Assembly: GCA_941918925.1 (NCBI GenBank)
Contig: OW799233.1
Coordinates: forward strand, 82,652,055-82,716,054
Direction: 5' to 3'
DNA: 64,000 nucleotides
DNA from: Phyto melanocephala
Taxonomy: Eukaryota > Arthropoda > Insecta > Diptera > Rhinophoridae
Shown one piece after another: positions 23,127 to 34,800 of the stretch (its first letter is position 1; the number at the start of each line of letters is the position of its first letter). A program made the position numbers and the translations under genes. Below the pieces are notes generated by a model. That model made no database searches, was not told where the DNA came from, and saw only the letters and a list, made by a program, of their open reading frames with translations.

Positions 23127-23781
23127 GGCAAGTCACTTGCGCAAGTTAGTTTTTTATTTTCTTTTATTTTTCTTAGAACTTGCTTTCACGTTCAGACTCA
23201 GCAATTAACTTGCCCAAGTTTCGTTCTCTTTTTTTACTTATTATACTCTTCACACAGTGAAAAAGGGTATATATAGGTTTGTCATTCCGTTTGAAATTTC
23301 TACACATACATACAAACGTGGTATACTGGTCAGAGTGAGCCAAAAAATTTTATTTTTTTTTTTTATTTTATATATTCAAATTTTTATTGTTTTATTTTAA
23401 ATTTTTCTTTTAATTTATTTTTTTTAAAACACATAAGTAAACTAAAATTATAATTTTACAATGGGATGTTTTTGTATATGTATGTATGTTTTTTATATGT
23501 ATGTACGTATTTTATATGAGATAAATGGTGATATAAACAATTGTTGTTGCATGACTACACGTTGTGAAGGGTATATAAGATTCGGCATGGCCGAATATAG
23601 CACTCTTGTTTGTTTTTATTTCTTTTTTGTTTTTGGTTTCTCAATAAAAACTTGCTCGTACTTGCCGAGTACAGGCAAGTGTGTACTCAAATATGAGCAA
23701 GTTTCTTCCTCTTAACCCGACCTTACCCCTTTTGTCTATAAACACAAGACTTGCGCAAGTCTCTTGCGCAAGTGACTTGCC
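23127..23781. mobile_element. TA-flanked inverted-repeat DNA element (MITE-like)
   Basis: Perfect 20-bp inverted repeats, GGCAAGTCACTTGCGCAAGT and its complement ending at 23781, are each flanked by TA (23125-23126 and 23782-23783), fitting a TA target duplication. The ends are crowded with further ACTTGC/GCAAGT motifs (for example near 23179, 23209, 23651, 23694 and 23751), and ACTTGCGCAAGT is itself a palindrome. There is no transposase. About 370 bases in the middle are a nested family A repeat, so the original element was about 280 bp. The TA site suggests the Tc1/mariner superfamily, but this is inference. Confidence 0.8.
23241..23614 (+). repeat. Family A repeat nested in the inverted-repeat element
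   Basis: It starts at ttatactcttcacacagtga with the AAAGGGTATATATA arm, then jumps to the catacaaacgtggtatactgg segment; the central part present in the 10-kb copy is deleted. A T-rich tract and the full 3' end follow (AAGGGTATATAAGATTCGGC, hairpin, ..CACTCTTGTTTGTT). Confidence 0.8.
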
Positions 23782-24296
23782 TAATGCGAAAGGCGTGTAA
23801 GTAGACCTACACTTAGGAAACAAACCAGTGTAATTACAGGACATACGGGATACAGCTCGCATGAGATTATCTGAGGAGACAACATGTAGAGCATGCGAGG
23901 ATGAGGATTTGGTACACTACCTCTGTCATTTTCCTGCGTTTGGGCATATCAGGCGCGAGAGTTTTACAGTGGATACTATGCCGAACTTGGAATACCTGGG
24001 GAACTCGAACTGGAGATCCATAAGGAGTTACATTTAGGGGACTGGGTTCTTGGACTAGTCCGCTATTTATGGGAAATTATGTTTATGGTTTTTGTTTGGG
24101 AATTCCGTTTTCCTCATGGAGCGCACAACAAGCCAACTCGGCATAAGTGTATATCTGTCAAGGGTTTGGGCTTTTAACGCCCCTCCTTTTCAACCTAACC
24201 TAAGCCAGATTTTATTTAGCTTAAGTTTCACTCGGAGAAAGTCAAACTTTAGTGGTACACAATCTCTAGATCTCCCACTAAGAGCTTAAACATTTT

Positions 24297-24633
24297 TTAG
24301 CCCGTTAAATTGGTTTTATAATCGCTAGATTTGATTTCACACGGGTGAAATTTAGTACTGACAAAAAAAGTTATTTTCAAATATGTATAGTTTATCAAAC
24401 ATGCTTTAAAATGTATTTTTGTATGAGAGTTGCACGCCAACTTCTCTATTTTTTTATATATTTTTTTTTCATTCAAACCTTGTCCTGGGTATCTTAAATA
24501 CAAAGAAATCCATCCAGCCATTCTTAAAAGATGCTTATAATAGTTTAGAAAATAAGCGCTAGAAACAGTTTCTGGAAGCACTTCTTTCATGCTTATTACC
24601 GAATTCAAAGTCTCTGCAAAACAGCTTCCTTTC
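24297..24633 (-). CDS. Candidate exon of an unidentified gene
   Basis: On the minus strand the acceptor atttttatacag ends at 24634. It is followed by an open frame, KGSCFAETLNSVISMKEV then VSSAYFLNYYKHLLRMAGWI, which continues to a TAA at 24297. The first 155 bases (24633-24479) have coding-like composition and end near a possible but weak donor GTTTGA. After that the frame becomes Lys/Phe-rich and AT-rich, so the exon may stop there. No homologue recognised. It lies just beyond the 3' end of the I-like element on the other strand. Confidence 0.35.
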
Positions 24634-25734
24634 CTGTATAAAAATTATACGTTTTTTTATTGATTAGATATTTTTATGCGATTTATACTTGTCAAAATGG
24701 TTGAAAACCCGGTTCTTATATATTTCCGTTTTTTTTAGATTTGTCAATTCTTGAATTAATGAATAAACCGATTTTTATCGAATAGTTTGGAGCGCTCAAA
24801 TACATATATGTTTTTCTCCATAAAAACAACTTTTGTATTAAATTTTTTTAAACTCTCTCCAACACACTCAAGAGCTACACACTTTTATCTCACATTTTAT
24901 CATTTATATAACTATAGTTGTAACAAGGATGAATAATAAGAAAGTTGATGAAATATCGAACCCTAATCTTTATAATTTTCGCTGTTTATAAATTGATAAT
25001 ACAAATATTAGATAAAAAAAGATTTTTTTATCTGTACTATTATTTTAAAATAATGAATAAAAAAATAGTAATCGCACTGGTATACAATAACTGGTATTAA
25101 AGATTGTATATAACTACACATATACAACTTTCATGGCAACCTTTAGTTATAACCGAAACTGAAGCTAAAAGCAACTAGAGCATTTGTAAGCTATACTGGT
25201 AATGTATTCAAAAGTTTTCTAAATTGATTGCAATTTTAGACCAATTTTTTAATTACTTTTCACTTTTGAATTAAAAACAAACCAAACAAAAATTGTTATT
25301 TTTTATCTTCATTTTTAAACTAACAAAAATATACAATAGAGTACCGGTTATTTGTGTTGTTGGTTTACGTTTAAAAACAGAAAACCGGCATGGTGTTTTA
25401 AGAATTCATGCTTTATAAACCACTGTGGCTTATTATTATATATAAAAATATTGGGTGGTAAATGTGTATATCTGTTGTTTATATTGTATAATCATTAGGA
25501 GAGCTCCAAAATATTTATGCCGTTTGTATAAATCTAAAACAAGAATTTTATTTATTCTATGAGATAACATTCGTTTGACTGATAACATTTTGAGGAACGC
25601 AAGTCTATCTTTCCCTACAACACCAAATGTATATATCCTATATCTATAGCATTAGATCTATTACATCTTTTAAGTCGGACATATAATTTTTAAAAACTCG
25701 GTTTTTTAAAGCCTCTTCACCATTTACATACTTA
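24634..25734. other. AT-rich DNA, nothing recognised
   Basis: A+T-rich sequence without repeat ends, coding stretches or long microsatellites. Confidence 0.5.
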
Positions 25735-26602
25735 TCTATATATATAAAAGTGAAACTCTGTGTGTGTGTGTGTGTGTGTGTTAACTATAGACTCTGAAAC
25801 TGCAAAACCGATCGGGCTCAAACTTTGGTAAGTTGTTGTACACATACCGGGGAGTGTTTATGGATGAAAAAAAGTGGGCGGGGCCTCGCCCATAAAAAAT
25901 TAGTTATCAGTTTTAGCTACTTGCACTTGACCGATTTTTCTGAAACTTTGCACACATATCGAGCTGTCATGACTTAATAATTTCGTGATAAGAAAAGTGG
26001 GCGGGGCCACGCCCCTAAAAAAGTTTTAATTTTGAGGTACTTGCACTGGACCGATTTTTCTGAAACTTTGCACACATATTAAGCTGTCGTGACTTTATAA
26101 TTTTGTGATTTAAAAAGTGGGCGGGGTCACGCCCATAAAAAAAAGTTTTAATTTTGAGGTAGTTGCACCAGACCGATTTTTCTGAAACTCTGCACACATA
26201 TCGAGCTGTCATGACTAAATAATACCGTGATTAGAAAAGTGGGCAGTGCCACGCCCATAAAAAAGATATCATTTTGAGGTACTTGCACTGGACCGATTAT
26301 TCTGAAACTTCGCACACATATTGAGCTGTCATGACTATATAATTTCGTGATTAGAAAAGTGGGCAGGGCCACGCCCATAAAAACAGTTATAATTTTGAGG
26401 TACTTGCACTGGTCCGATTCTTCTGAAACTTTGCACACATGTTGAGCTGTTATGACTTTACAATTTCGTGATTAGAAAAGTAGGCAGGGCCACGCCCATA
26501 AAAAAATTATAATTTTTAGGTTTTTGCACTTGATATTCAATTAAATTCAGAATGCATTTCGATTCATTAAGTGGCGTAGCAACGTGCGCCGGGTTTGGCT
26601 AG
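25735..26602 (+). mobile_element. Non-autonomous Helitron, 868 bp
   Basis: The 5' end is TCTATATATATAAAAGTGAA, followed by CTCTGTG and a (TG)n run. The 3' end is CTAG, preceded by a GC-rich hairpin (GGCG..CGCC, about 26572-26590) 8 bases upstream. The element sits between a host A (25734) and T (26603), the Helitron insertion rule. No Rep/helicase coding is present. Most of the interior is a tandem array. The terminal sequence matches widespread insect Helitron ends (family knowledge). Confidence 0.85.
25858..26525 (+). repeat. Tandem array of about 121-bp units inside the Helitron
   Basis: The phrase AAGTGGGCGGGGCCACGCCC recurs with gtgggcg (or a variant) at 25874, 25997, 26117, 26239, 26359 and 26480, spacings of 120-123 bases. 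Each unit also carries ttgcactggaccgatttttc and tttgcacacatattgagctg. The open frames seen here on the minus strand are this repeat read through and are not genes. Confidence 0.9.
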
Positions 26603-27121
26603 TGTAGTATATATTTTTATTTTTTTGGACTTCCTTGTCATCATTATTGTGTTTGTCTGAATGTTCTTTATCTTATGAAAATATTTTTTCTCTTTCCTTT
26701 TGGTAACTGTTATCGCATGAAATATGGAAATTTTTTGACATTTATTTCTGCAACTTTGCTTTTATAAATGACATTTGTTCATTTGTAGCATTGTTGGATA
26801 CATTGGAATGTATTTAGTTGTTGTAATTTCGACAATTGTTACCATTTAACTGTTGCAAAGTTTATCATGCTTCACCCCCACAAAAAAATAAGAAGAAAAA
26901 AAATAAAGAAAAACAAATAAAGGTGCGGATTATATTAAAATACGACTACAAATATTTTGGGAAAGCAAAAAAAAAAGTTTAATTTGTTTTTAGTTTCGAT
27001 TGAAACTATTTCATATTCAAAACACACACACACAGGGCACATGCAGGGCCATAGAAAATTTAAATGTTATAACAAATATACATCTACATACATATATATA
27101 TACCGTCAAGTCCTTTAAATT
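26603..27121. other. AT-rich DNA
   Basis: Nothing recognised except a short (CA)n near 27022-27033. Confidence 0.5.
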
Positions 27122-27261
27122 TTGACATACATACATACATACATACATACATACATACATACATACATACATACATACATACATACATACATACATACAT
27201 ACATACATACATACATACATACATACATACATACATGCATACATACATACATACATACATA
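27122..27261. repeat. (CATA)n microsatellite, about 140 bp
   Basis: About 35 near-perfect CATA units with one interruption (atgcat near 27235). It is the same tetranucleotide as the target of the R1-like elements at 56.8-61.0 kb but is unoccupied here. The open frame of repeated MYVC residues on the minus strand is an artefact of the repeat. Confidence 0.95.
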
Positions 27262-29914
27262 AATATGCGTATTAGAGTGTCCCGCTAGCTTAAATAAAAC
27301 ATGTGCTTTACGATATTCAAAGATTTTTAAGGTTCCTTTTCTATACGCTTTATTATTATTTTATTTATTTGAACTGGCTTGCAGTGTTTTGTATTTATTT
27401 TATTTTTTTTTCTATAACGATATGTATACATGTAGATTGTTTATTAAGATAAGCGACGGACATGTTTTGGCAACATTTGTTAAACGGTGATTTAAAAAAC
27501 ATGTTTGTTCTATTTGCTATTAAATTTACTTTTCAAGTAATACACATGTATACATACATATGTAGTAGACATGAATGATTCGAACTTATTCAATACTAAT
27601 ATTGCAAACCTTTTGAATTAAGTGTAATTTAAAAATTACGAATTTTCATATTCCATTCCAATAACGTTATATTTACTTACATATTTCATTTTTGCATAAT
27701 TTTTAATTGAGAAAAAGTGTTTTTAAATTTTAAAAAAAGTTTAAGAGATCTAGTAAAATAGTTCTTAAAATGGTTACTTTGAAATGCTTTAACTTTGTTT
27801 ATTCTGCAGCATATACTTAAAGTTTGTGTGTAAGACAAAATTAATTAGGGAAATTGATTCCTATAATTTACATAATATTTCACAGTGTATAAATTAAAAA
27901 AAGGAATTTTTCAGTTAAATGGGCAGAAACACAACGAAGGGTATTTACAATTTTAATTAAAGATTTTTCCTTTTAGCAAACTAGAAGGAATTAAATATAT
28001 AAAACACAGACACACAGCCGTTCACATGGTGTATGAAAAAATAAAATAGAAAATACTAAAAGCATTAAATACCAACAGCAACTGTGAAATAACACAGTGT
28101 GTCTTAATTACTTGAAGTAAGAATGAAAAATATTGCTCAATTAGTTTCAAATTAATTAACATTTCAAATTAGGCAGACCAAAAACAAGAAACAAAAATAA
28201 TAAAATAAATTAAAATAAACAACAACAACAATAACAAAAACAGCAGCAAAATAAACATTTATTCTTTTTCTTCGAAGGCTGGTTTATAAAATATACATAA
28301 ACAACAGCAAAAAGCCATGCAATAAAATAATTTAAACATTTTTGCATAACAGTAATGTCTGACTTCACCTCAAGAATACATACATATTTCTCCCCCTCTG
28401 CCTCTGTCTACGTACAGCAATAATATCTTCAAGCTTCGTAATTGTTTTCATACATTTTGGGGGGTCAAATACACGGTGATTAATTGAAAATTCTTAAAAC
28501 AGCAAATATTTAATTTACATGACTTAGTTCCCCAGGGGTATTTAAGCCTTTATTCTCGCCTACATAGAAATGAATGAAAATTTTATTTTATTTTGGTTCC
28601 TTCATTATTTCACTTCAAGATGAACAAGAGCGAAAAAACTTAAGTTTTATGTAAATAAATACTAATAAAAAAAGTATAATAGAACAGTATGAAAATAAAA
28701 AGTGAAGGATTTTAGTAGTAAAAACATGTGATGCTCTTGGATCACAAATAAAAAGTACAAAAGGCACTACAGATTTAACATTTGTTCCGAATAGTTCTTA
28801 AGGCAGAGTCTTTAAATAATGCATACTTTGATAACATTTATTTTTCATCATAACGTGTAAATACACTTTGATAAAAGCACGAAATTATCTTTAAATTTAA
28901 TGTGAGATATCAGAGATGAACAACACCAAGATTTAATATTGCTTTGCAACATTTCTGTTTAAAATGTATTTAAATATAAGCGAAACCGATTATTCGCCAT
29001 TTCTAAAAGCCGGTTTTCGATTTTTTGAATAGCTACAATTTAAAAAAAAAATTGCTTAACCGATTTTATTCAATTAAATAATAACACAGAAATCAATTCT
29101 TAAATTAAAACTGACTGTCAAAAACTGTTGTCAAGGCAATTAAAAATACATGTTTGTTGTAAAAAACGCTGATAATTATTGTTTCCAGGATGGAATTCAA
29201 TAATTATCAATAATTATGAAATTCATTTTAAGTAAAATATTCAACGAGAACGTTGAATTACCTTTTGCAAAAATACGCATTTTGTTTATTCTATGTAAGC
29301 AAAATTGATGAAACCTATTTTTTTTTATTTAAAATTACTTACAATTAATGTTAAAAATTACGTAGTTAAATCTAACACCTACTTTGTTATTATTTCTAAT
29401 ATGTTGTATTTGTATATGCAAATAAATAAATAGAACAAAATAAATTAAACAAAAAAAAACTGTTTTTTCCTTTTCGAATTTCTTTCATTCACAAAGTTAT
29501 TACTACCACTATAATATTGAAAACAATTGCTCAATAAATTTATGGCATATAAATACTTTTACGAAAAATTTGGCATATTGCGAAGTTATGACAAATATTG
29601 TACAATTAACGATTATCACTTTCTTCGATTTTGAATAAGATTTTGTTTATTTTTTAATATTGTAAATGTGAAACAAAATTTTCTGATGAAAAATTGTTTC
29701 TTGGGGTGGATAGGATACTTTCCTAAGCTCCATTCAAAGGATTGTGGAACATTAAGATGACTATTCGTATTATATTATCTAGCAATATGAGGAGAAATGT
29801 TTGCAACAGTGCGTTTTTTAAACCGTTCTGATAAAAAAGTGATAGCGTTTGGTGCGAAAACTGTCGCAAAAAAATATATGTAAGTGTCTTTATACTATTC
29901 TCTGCTCTATTCTA
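27262..29914. other. AT-rich DNA, nothing recognised
   Basis: A+T-rich, with poly-A/T runs. No coding stretch or repeat ends found. Confidence 0.5.
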
Positions 29915-30453
29915 AAGGGTCCGCAATTTAACGTTTTTTTTTTCAACTAGTGCTTATTTCGTGAATGGTAACACTTAGCTCATGTCTGATTTGACAGATA
30001 ATTAGTTTTATCCTTCCGCTGAAAGAATTCGGTTGTGTATACGCTTGAACTACGCTGGGAAATATTGCGACATTACTTTGGCCGATTTCAGATGAAGCAC
30101 ATTTTGATCTTGGCGGGTATTTAAGCAAGCAAATTTGTCGCATATGGGGCACAGAAAACCCGCACGCATACATTGAAAAGCCGATACACCAAAAACGAGT
30201 CATTGTTTGGTGCAGATTTTGCTCCAGAGGCATATTTGGGCCATTTTTCTTCGAAAATGAGCAAGAAGTGGCCGTTACAGTCAATGGCGATCGTTATCGG
30301 GCCATGTTGAACGAATTTTTTGTTCACAAAAATTGAAGAGGAGGTTATTGGCAACATTTGGTTTTAACGGGACGGCGCTACGTGCGACACAGCCGAAGCT
30401 TCCCATTTTTTTTATAGCATTTTCAAAAAAAAAAAGTTATTTGGCGGACCTTT
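29915..30453 (+). mobile_element. Deleted Tc1/mariner-like element, 539 bp
   Basis: Imperfect inverted ends of about 30 bp: AAGGGTCCGCAATTTAACG plus T-run on the left, and AAAGGTCCGCCAAATAAC plus T-run on the complemented right. Both ends are flanked by TA (29913-29914 and 30454-30455). It encloses the middle of a transposase on the plus strand. The N-terminal helix-turn-helix region and C terminus are absent, so it is an internally deleted, dead copy. Confidence 0.8.
30091..30403 (+). pseudogene. Tc1/mariner-like transposase, catalytic-domain fragment
   Basis: An 81-codon frame starting at 30091 reads DEAHFDLGGYLSKQICRIWG, TENPHAYIEKPIHQ and KRVIVWCRFCSRGIFGPFFF. It goes on through ENEQEVAVTVNGDRYRAMLN to a TGA at 30334; after a shift, DGATCDTAEA follows near 30373. 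DEAHF holds the first catalytic Asp and the (Q)DGA block the second catalytic region of the mariner-type DDE domain. These blocks match the insect mariner-like transposases whose N terminus has a helix-turn-helix of the DUF4817 type (from memory of the family). The open frames on the minus strand here are shadows. Confidence 0.8.
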
Positions 30454-30455
30454 TA

Positions 30456-31007
30456 TTACGCTTTGCCATTTTTTATATCTTGCAAAAATCGTAGAAATTT
30501 ATCTAGTTTCTTTGTGCTTGTGAAAAAGTGTCAATTTTGTTGCTTTTGTCGTTGCAGCATTGTCAAATGTAAATGCTACATAAAACAAAAAAAAAAAAAT
30601 TAAATAATACTGGTTTTAAAAAAATACTCAAAATATTCCGCACTTCAAATGAAATCTGTACAAAGACATAATTAATATTTAGAATACGCTCACACTAATT
30701 ATATTTTTCCCTTCTTTAGCAAACCCCAAACAAGATCTTAAAACTATAAATCCATGTTTATTTCGGGTTTAGGTTTATTTTAATAATAAAATAACAGTGA
30801 CACTGAATGGAACATTATCAAGTGACTCTCTTAGCGTTAGTCTCATATATTTTGTATTTTAAGTAAGATATATGTTTTAGATGTATTTTCCGATTTTCGC
30901 AATTATTATTTAACAGATAAATAAGAATTCCTTTTATTATATAAAAACATTATTATTCTAAAATTTTAAAATATTATTATTAAAATTTTTTCAAACGACT
31001 AAGAGTA
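30456..31007. other. AT-rich DNA
   Basis: Nothing recognised between the mariner-like element and the family A repeat. Confidence 0.5.
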
Positions 31008-31806
31008 AACAAGTAAGAGTGCTATATTCGGCCATGCCGAATCTTATATACCCTTCACAACGTGTAGTCATGCAATAACAGTTGCTTGTATCACCATTCA
31101 TCCCATATGAAATACGTACACGTATGTATGTTAAAAAAACGAAAAAAAAAAAATTTAAAAAAAAAATTTTTTTAAAAAATTTAAAAAAAAAAATTATTAT
31201 ATATATAATAACATATATAAAACAAAAAAAAAATAAAAAAAAAATAAAAAAAAAAATTAAAAAAAAAATAAAAAAAATTAAAAAAAAATAATAATAAAAA
31301 TATAAATAATATATTAAATAAAAAATAAAAAAAAAATTAAAAAAATTTTTTTAAAAAATTAAAAAAAATTTTTTTTTGGCTCAGTTGGAATTCGATGTCA
31401 CGTTTTCTCTAACCAGTATACACGTTTGTATGTATGTATGTTGTTGTTGTAATGTTGTTTTTGTGAAAAAAAAATCGAGGTGGTCGTGGGTTTTTGCTCA
31501 TATCTCAGTTGTTTATGTACCAATCTTTCTGATTTTCAATACCGATCTACTCCCGAATATTTCTGATATTTTAATACCTTACCCGCGTCCAACCTATGTC
31601 GGGGGGCTTCAAAAAGTTGATTTCAACATACACACGGACAGACGGTCAGACGGACAGACTGACAGACTGACATGGCTTAATCGACTCCCCTATTCATAAG
31701 CTTTCAGAAAATATATACTTTATGGGGTCGGAAATGAAAATTGTAGAAATTTCACAGGGAATGACAAATATATATACCCTTTTTCACTGTGTGAAGGGTA
31801 TAAAAA
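31008..31806 (-). repeat. Family A (Helentron-like) repeat, complete-looking
   Basis: Read on the minus strand it starts at 31806 with TATACCCTTCACACAGTGAA and the complementary arm. It passes the CCATAAAGTATATATTTTCT phrase, a GTCTGTCCGTCTG tract, CCCCCGACATAGGTTGG and a tRNA-like segment (ctggttagag..gacatcgaattcc) near 31380-31420. About 240 bases of A/T homopolymer follow. It ends with AAGGGTATATAAGATTCGGC, the hairpin ATTCGGCATGGCCGAAT and CACTCTTACTTGTT at 31008. It is the best-preserved family A copy in the window. The Lys-rich open frame at 31082-31291 is the homopolymer tract. Confidence 0.85.
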
Positions 31807-34800
31807 CAAATCAATATGTATAATTAAAAATCATAATTAGAAATTAAAGTAGCACTATGCAACAAAGCAAAACAATAAAATGTTTCTATATATTTGCATA
31901 TGACAAATATGATCTTTACAAAAGCAGTGAAAATTTTCGTTTTAAAAGTTTTTTTTTTAATTCACAATTTTTGTAGAAGTTGCTCCAAACTAATTTCAAA
32001 TACGTAAAGAATTCTGAATGTACCAATTTTTTTTTAATATGGTGCCTTTACTTTAATTTAAATAAATTCAATATTTACCCATTGATTTTCTTAATATTTT
32101 GCACCTTTTATGAAGTAAACAAATTTGGTTCGAAAACAATATTTTCATTCCTTACCAGAGATATTTAGAAACAACGCAAGTTTTTATTTAAAAAAAAATC
32201 AATATTATTGTAATTTTAATAGCAAAATTAGGTATGTTGTTATTGAGTTAGACTAGAATTAAAAAAACGACCACTCCAAAACTTTCTAATCAATTATGAG
32301 AGTATATGAACACGAAAAAATGTCATTTAGGAAGAAAATAAAAAAATTCAGAAATAAATGCCATGCTTCCCATTTTCTAATTTTATCAAAATATCAAATA
32401 GCAGTTCAAATTACATATCAGTATATCGCTAAAGAGTGCTTATGATCTAATCGTAGATGGCTTCAAAAGTATATTCCACTCGGCAAATATCAATATTCTT
32501 AAAATGATAACAATACAATTCAATTTAAAAATGTTAAGGAGGTTTTTTAATAGGAACATGAACTGAAGCCAGAATAAAAATGATTTACAATAAATTTAAA
32601 ATAAGAAGTTCAAATAAAAATAGGTATTTATTTATAGTTTCTAATTTACAAAAAATATTTATGGTACTATAAAGGTTTACAGTTTTTTTTATCACATATC
32701 TTCCTTAAATTCCCTATTTCATAATTAATAGTCTGAATTTTTTCAATTTGTAGAAGTTATCCAATAAATTTATAACAAAAGTTGAACTCTCTATTCATGA
32801 AAGCATTCCTTACAAAACTGCTAAAAATTTTAATAATATAGAGTATTTTTACCTTTGTCACCTAAAAACATATTTTTTCATGTTTATTTTTAAACTCGTT
32901 CATTTCTATTGTGTCTTCTATCTCTTTTTCTCTTTGCGGACGAAATTCAACCATTGATAGATAAAGAAATGTGCACATACACATTCACGCGCTAAGGCGG
33001 CCATGCGAACTTATTAAGATTTTGTCTCTTCTGCTTCTTCTTCTTCTTCATTGATTCATCTTCAACCATGCGTCTTATTTTCATTTTCAGAAGTGGTGTG
33101 GCATATGCCAGAAATAATCAAAGTAGTAAACTGAACAGCCAAGCACACAACATTCAAACACACAAAACAGTACCGTAATGATTTTTGTTTAGAACCATTT
33201 TATCAAAACTGCTGCCAAGCATTGTTGTTTTTGCTACACAACAACAATATGGGGTTAATTTAAATTCTGAAAGTGCCTCGTATATGAAGATAAGCAACTC
33301 TGCCCAGTGTACAAGTTTATAATGAAGAAAAACAAATAACCAAGAGAGACAAACAAAAATACAAAAGTTTAGTTCTGTGAACACTCTGTTATACCAACGC
33401 ACATTCATACAATGTACATACATATGTACCTACATTCAAACATGTTTATACTAGAGAAGTTACAGTGGTGGTTGCTCTGAAACCGGTGTGTGTAGAGTTG
33501 TGTTTTTAAAATTTTGTATTCGTATCTCAACGATACATCCATCCACACATAGGTAAAGTGTAAAATGGTTCTTGTGTATTCTATAGCTAAACACAATGAA
33601 CTGACTGTCAGTGTTGCCAGTGGCTATATAGAAGCTTAGGTCAATACTACATACATATACATACATGTATATAAATTACAATAAATTAAGCCTATAGTTT
33701 ATCTTTATAAATTTACAAATTATTTGTTAATGGAAATGTTACTGTAAACACTGCAATTCTAAAGAAAGATTTTTTACTAAATTTCTAACTGTTGTTGTTT
33801 ATTAAAAAAAAAACACGAAATTTTCCTTTTTTTAAGGAGATTCTGGAAATAAGGAAGCCAACGAAAATAGCTGCAATTGAAAAAAAAAGATTAAAGTTAA
33901 CCTGAAAGGTACTGTTACCGCCACTGCCAAATCGCTATAGTGTTTATTATCGATTAATGTTAAAATATTTTATCTTATTGTTAATCGTTATTTTACCTGT
34001 CATAATGTTGTAAGAAAAGCTTTTGTTTTCCACGCGGTTGAATAAGAATTTAGGCACACAATTAACAAGTATCCATTTTTATTGTATTCTTGTATTGTAC
34101 TTTTTACTGTCATGAAGTTTGCTCTGCGTTTCTTAACCAAAAAAGTTAATAGTAATTTTCTTAATTTTTGTAATTTCGTTTAATAGTATTAAAACTTAAT
34201 TTGCAGGAATTTTAACGTTTAAGTATAGCACAATAAAAATAAATTTGTTACGGAAAACTAGTTTGTTTATACTTGGCGTTCACAATCTTTATTGGAAACA
34301 AAGGGCTTGGACAGCTTCACCCAACAGGTACTAATCTGGCAACACTTGAGTACAGACTCGTTTCACAAAAATACACTCGTCCAAATATTTATAAGTCGAA
34401 ATAGTTTTCTACATTTTTCTCCTTTTGTAAAATTGTTTATACCAGTGCACCTATAGTAGTTAAATGCATAAGTACAATAATATTTTTAATGTTGCATAGC
34501 AACACCTGCTCCTTCCTACCATTAACATTATAAAAAAAATTTCAAACTTTACTTTTAATAGAGTTCTTTCTGGTTATACTTAAATAAACTTTTTTTATAT
34601 GCGGAGACACATATCATTTCCGGGATAGTTGAATGATTCAGAAAAACAATATAAATGCTAACTATAGATTGATTATTGTGTTGATAACGTATTCTTTTTA
34701 GGGAAATACTGTACCTTATAACAGTTTTTAAAATTGTAGTAGACCTTAAAATAAAACCATTTCTTTGTAATACTCCCAATTCGTATACCTTAAATGCTGC

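Larger units (their letters stand above)
22360..24210 (+). mobile_element. Truncated RNase H-bearing non-LTR retrotransposon (I/jockey group)
   Basis: The segment contains an RNase H domain (22432-23028), the following linker, and a C-terminal zinc-binding motif CRACEDEDLVHYLC at about 23888. It ends in a less AT-rich 3' UTR with the phrase caacctaacctaagcc (about 24191-24206), similar to the CCTAA-rich 3' ends of fly non-LTR elements. The reverse transcriptase and everything 5' of it are absent, consistent with 5' truncation. Between linker and zinc motif it is interrupted by the 23127-23781 inverted-repeat element. Reading across that insertion continues the same frame (RLSD before, then a stop at the site and ERRVSRPTLRKQTSVITGH after), showing the insertion hit an existing copy. 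Confidence 0.75.

Noticed and set aside
26015..26438. Two overlapping minus-strand frames with repeated CVRSF..SSICV peptides
   Set aside because: They are the 121-bp Helitron tandem repeat read in frame, not a repeat protein gene.
25858..26525. Regularly spaced repeats resembling a CRISPR array
   Set aside because: The units are 121 bp with no distinct spacers, lie in a Helitron, and the genome is eukaryotic.
31082..31291. Lys-rich 69-codon frame
   Set aside because: It is the A-homopolymer tract in the family A repeat.
33154..33666. Three overlapping minus-strand frames of 63-89 codons
   Set aside because: They overlap one another in different frames, contain microsatellite-derived ends, and show no recognisable motif.
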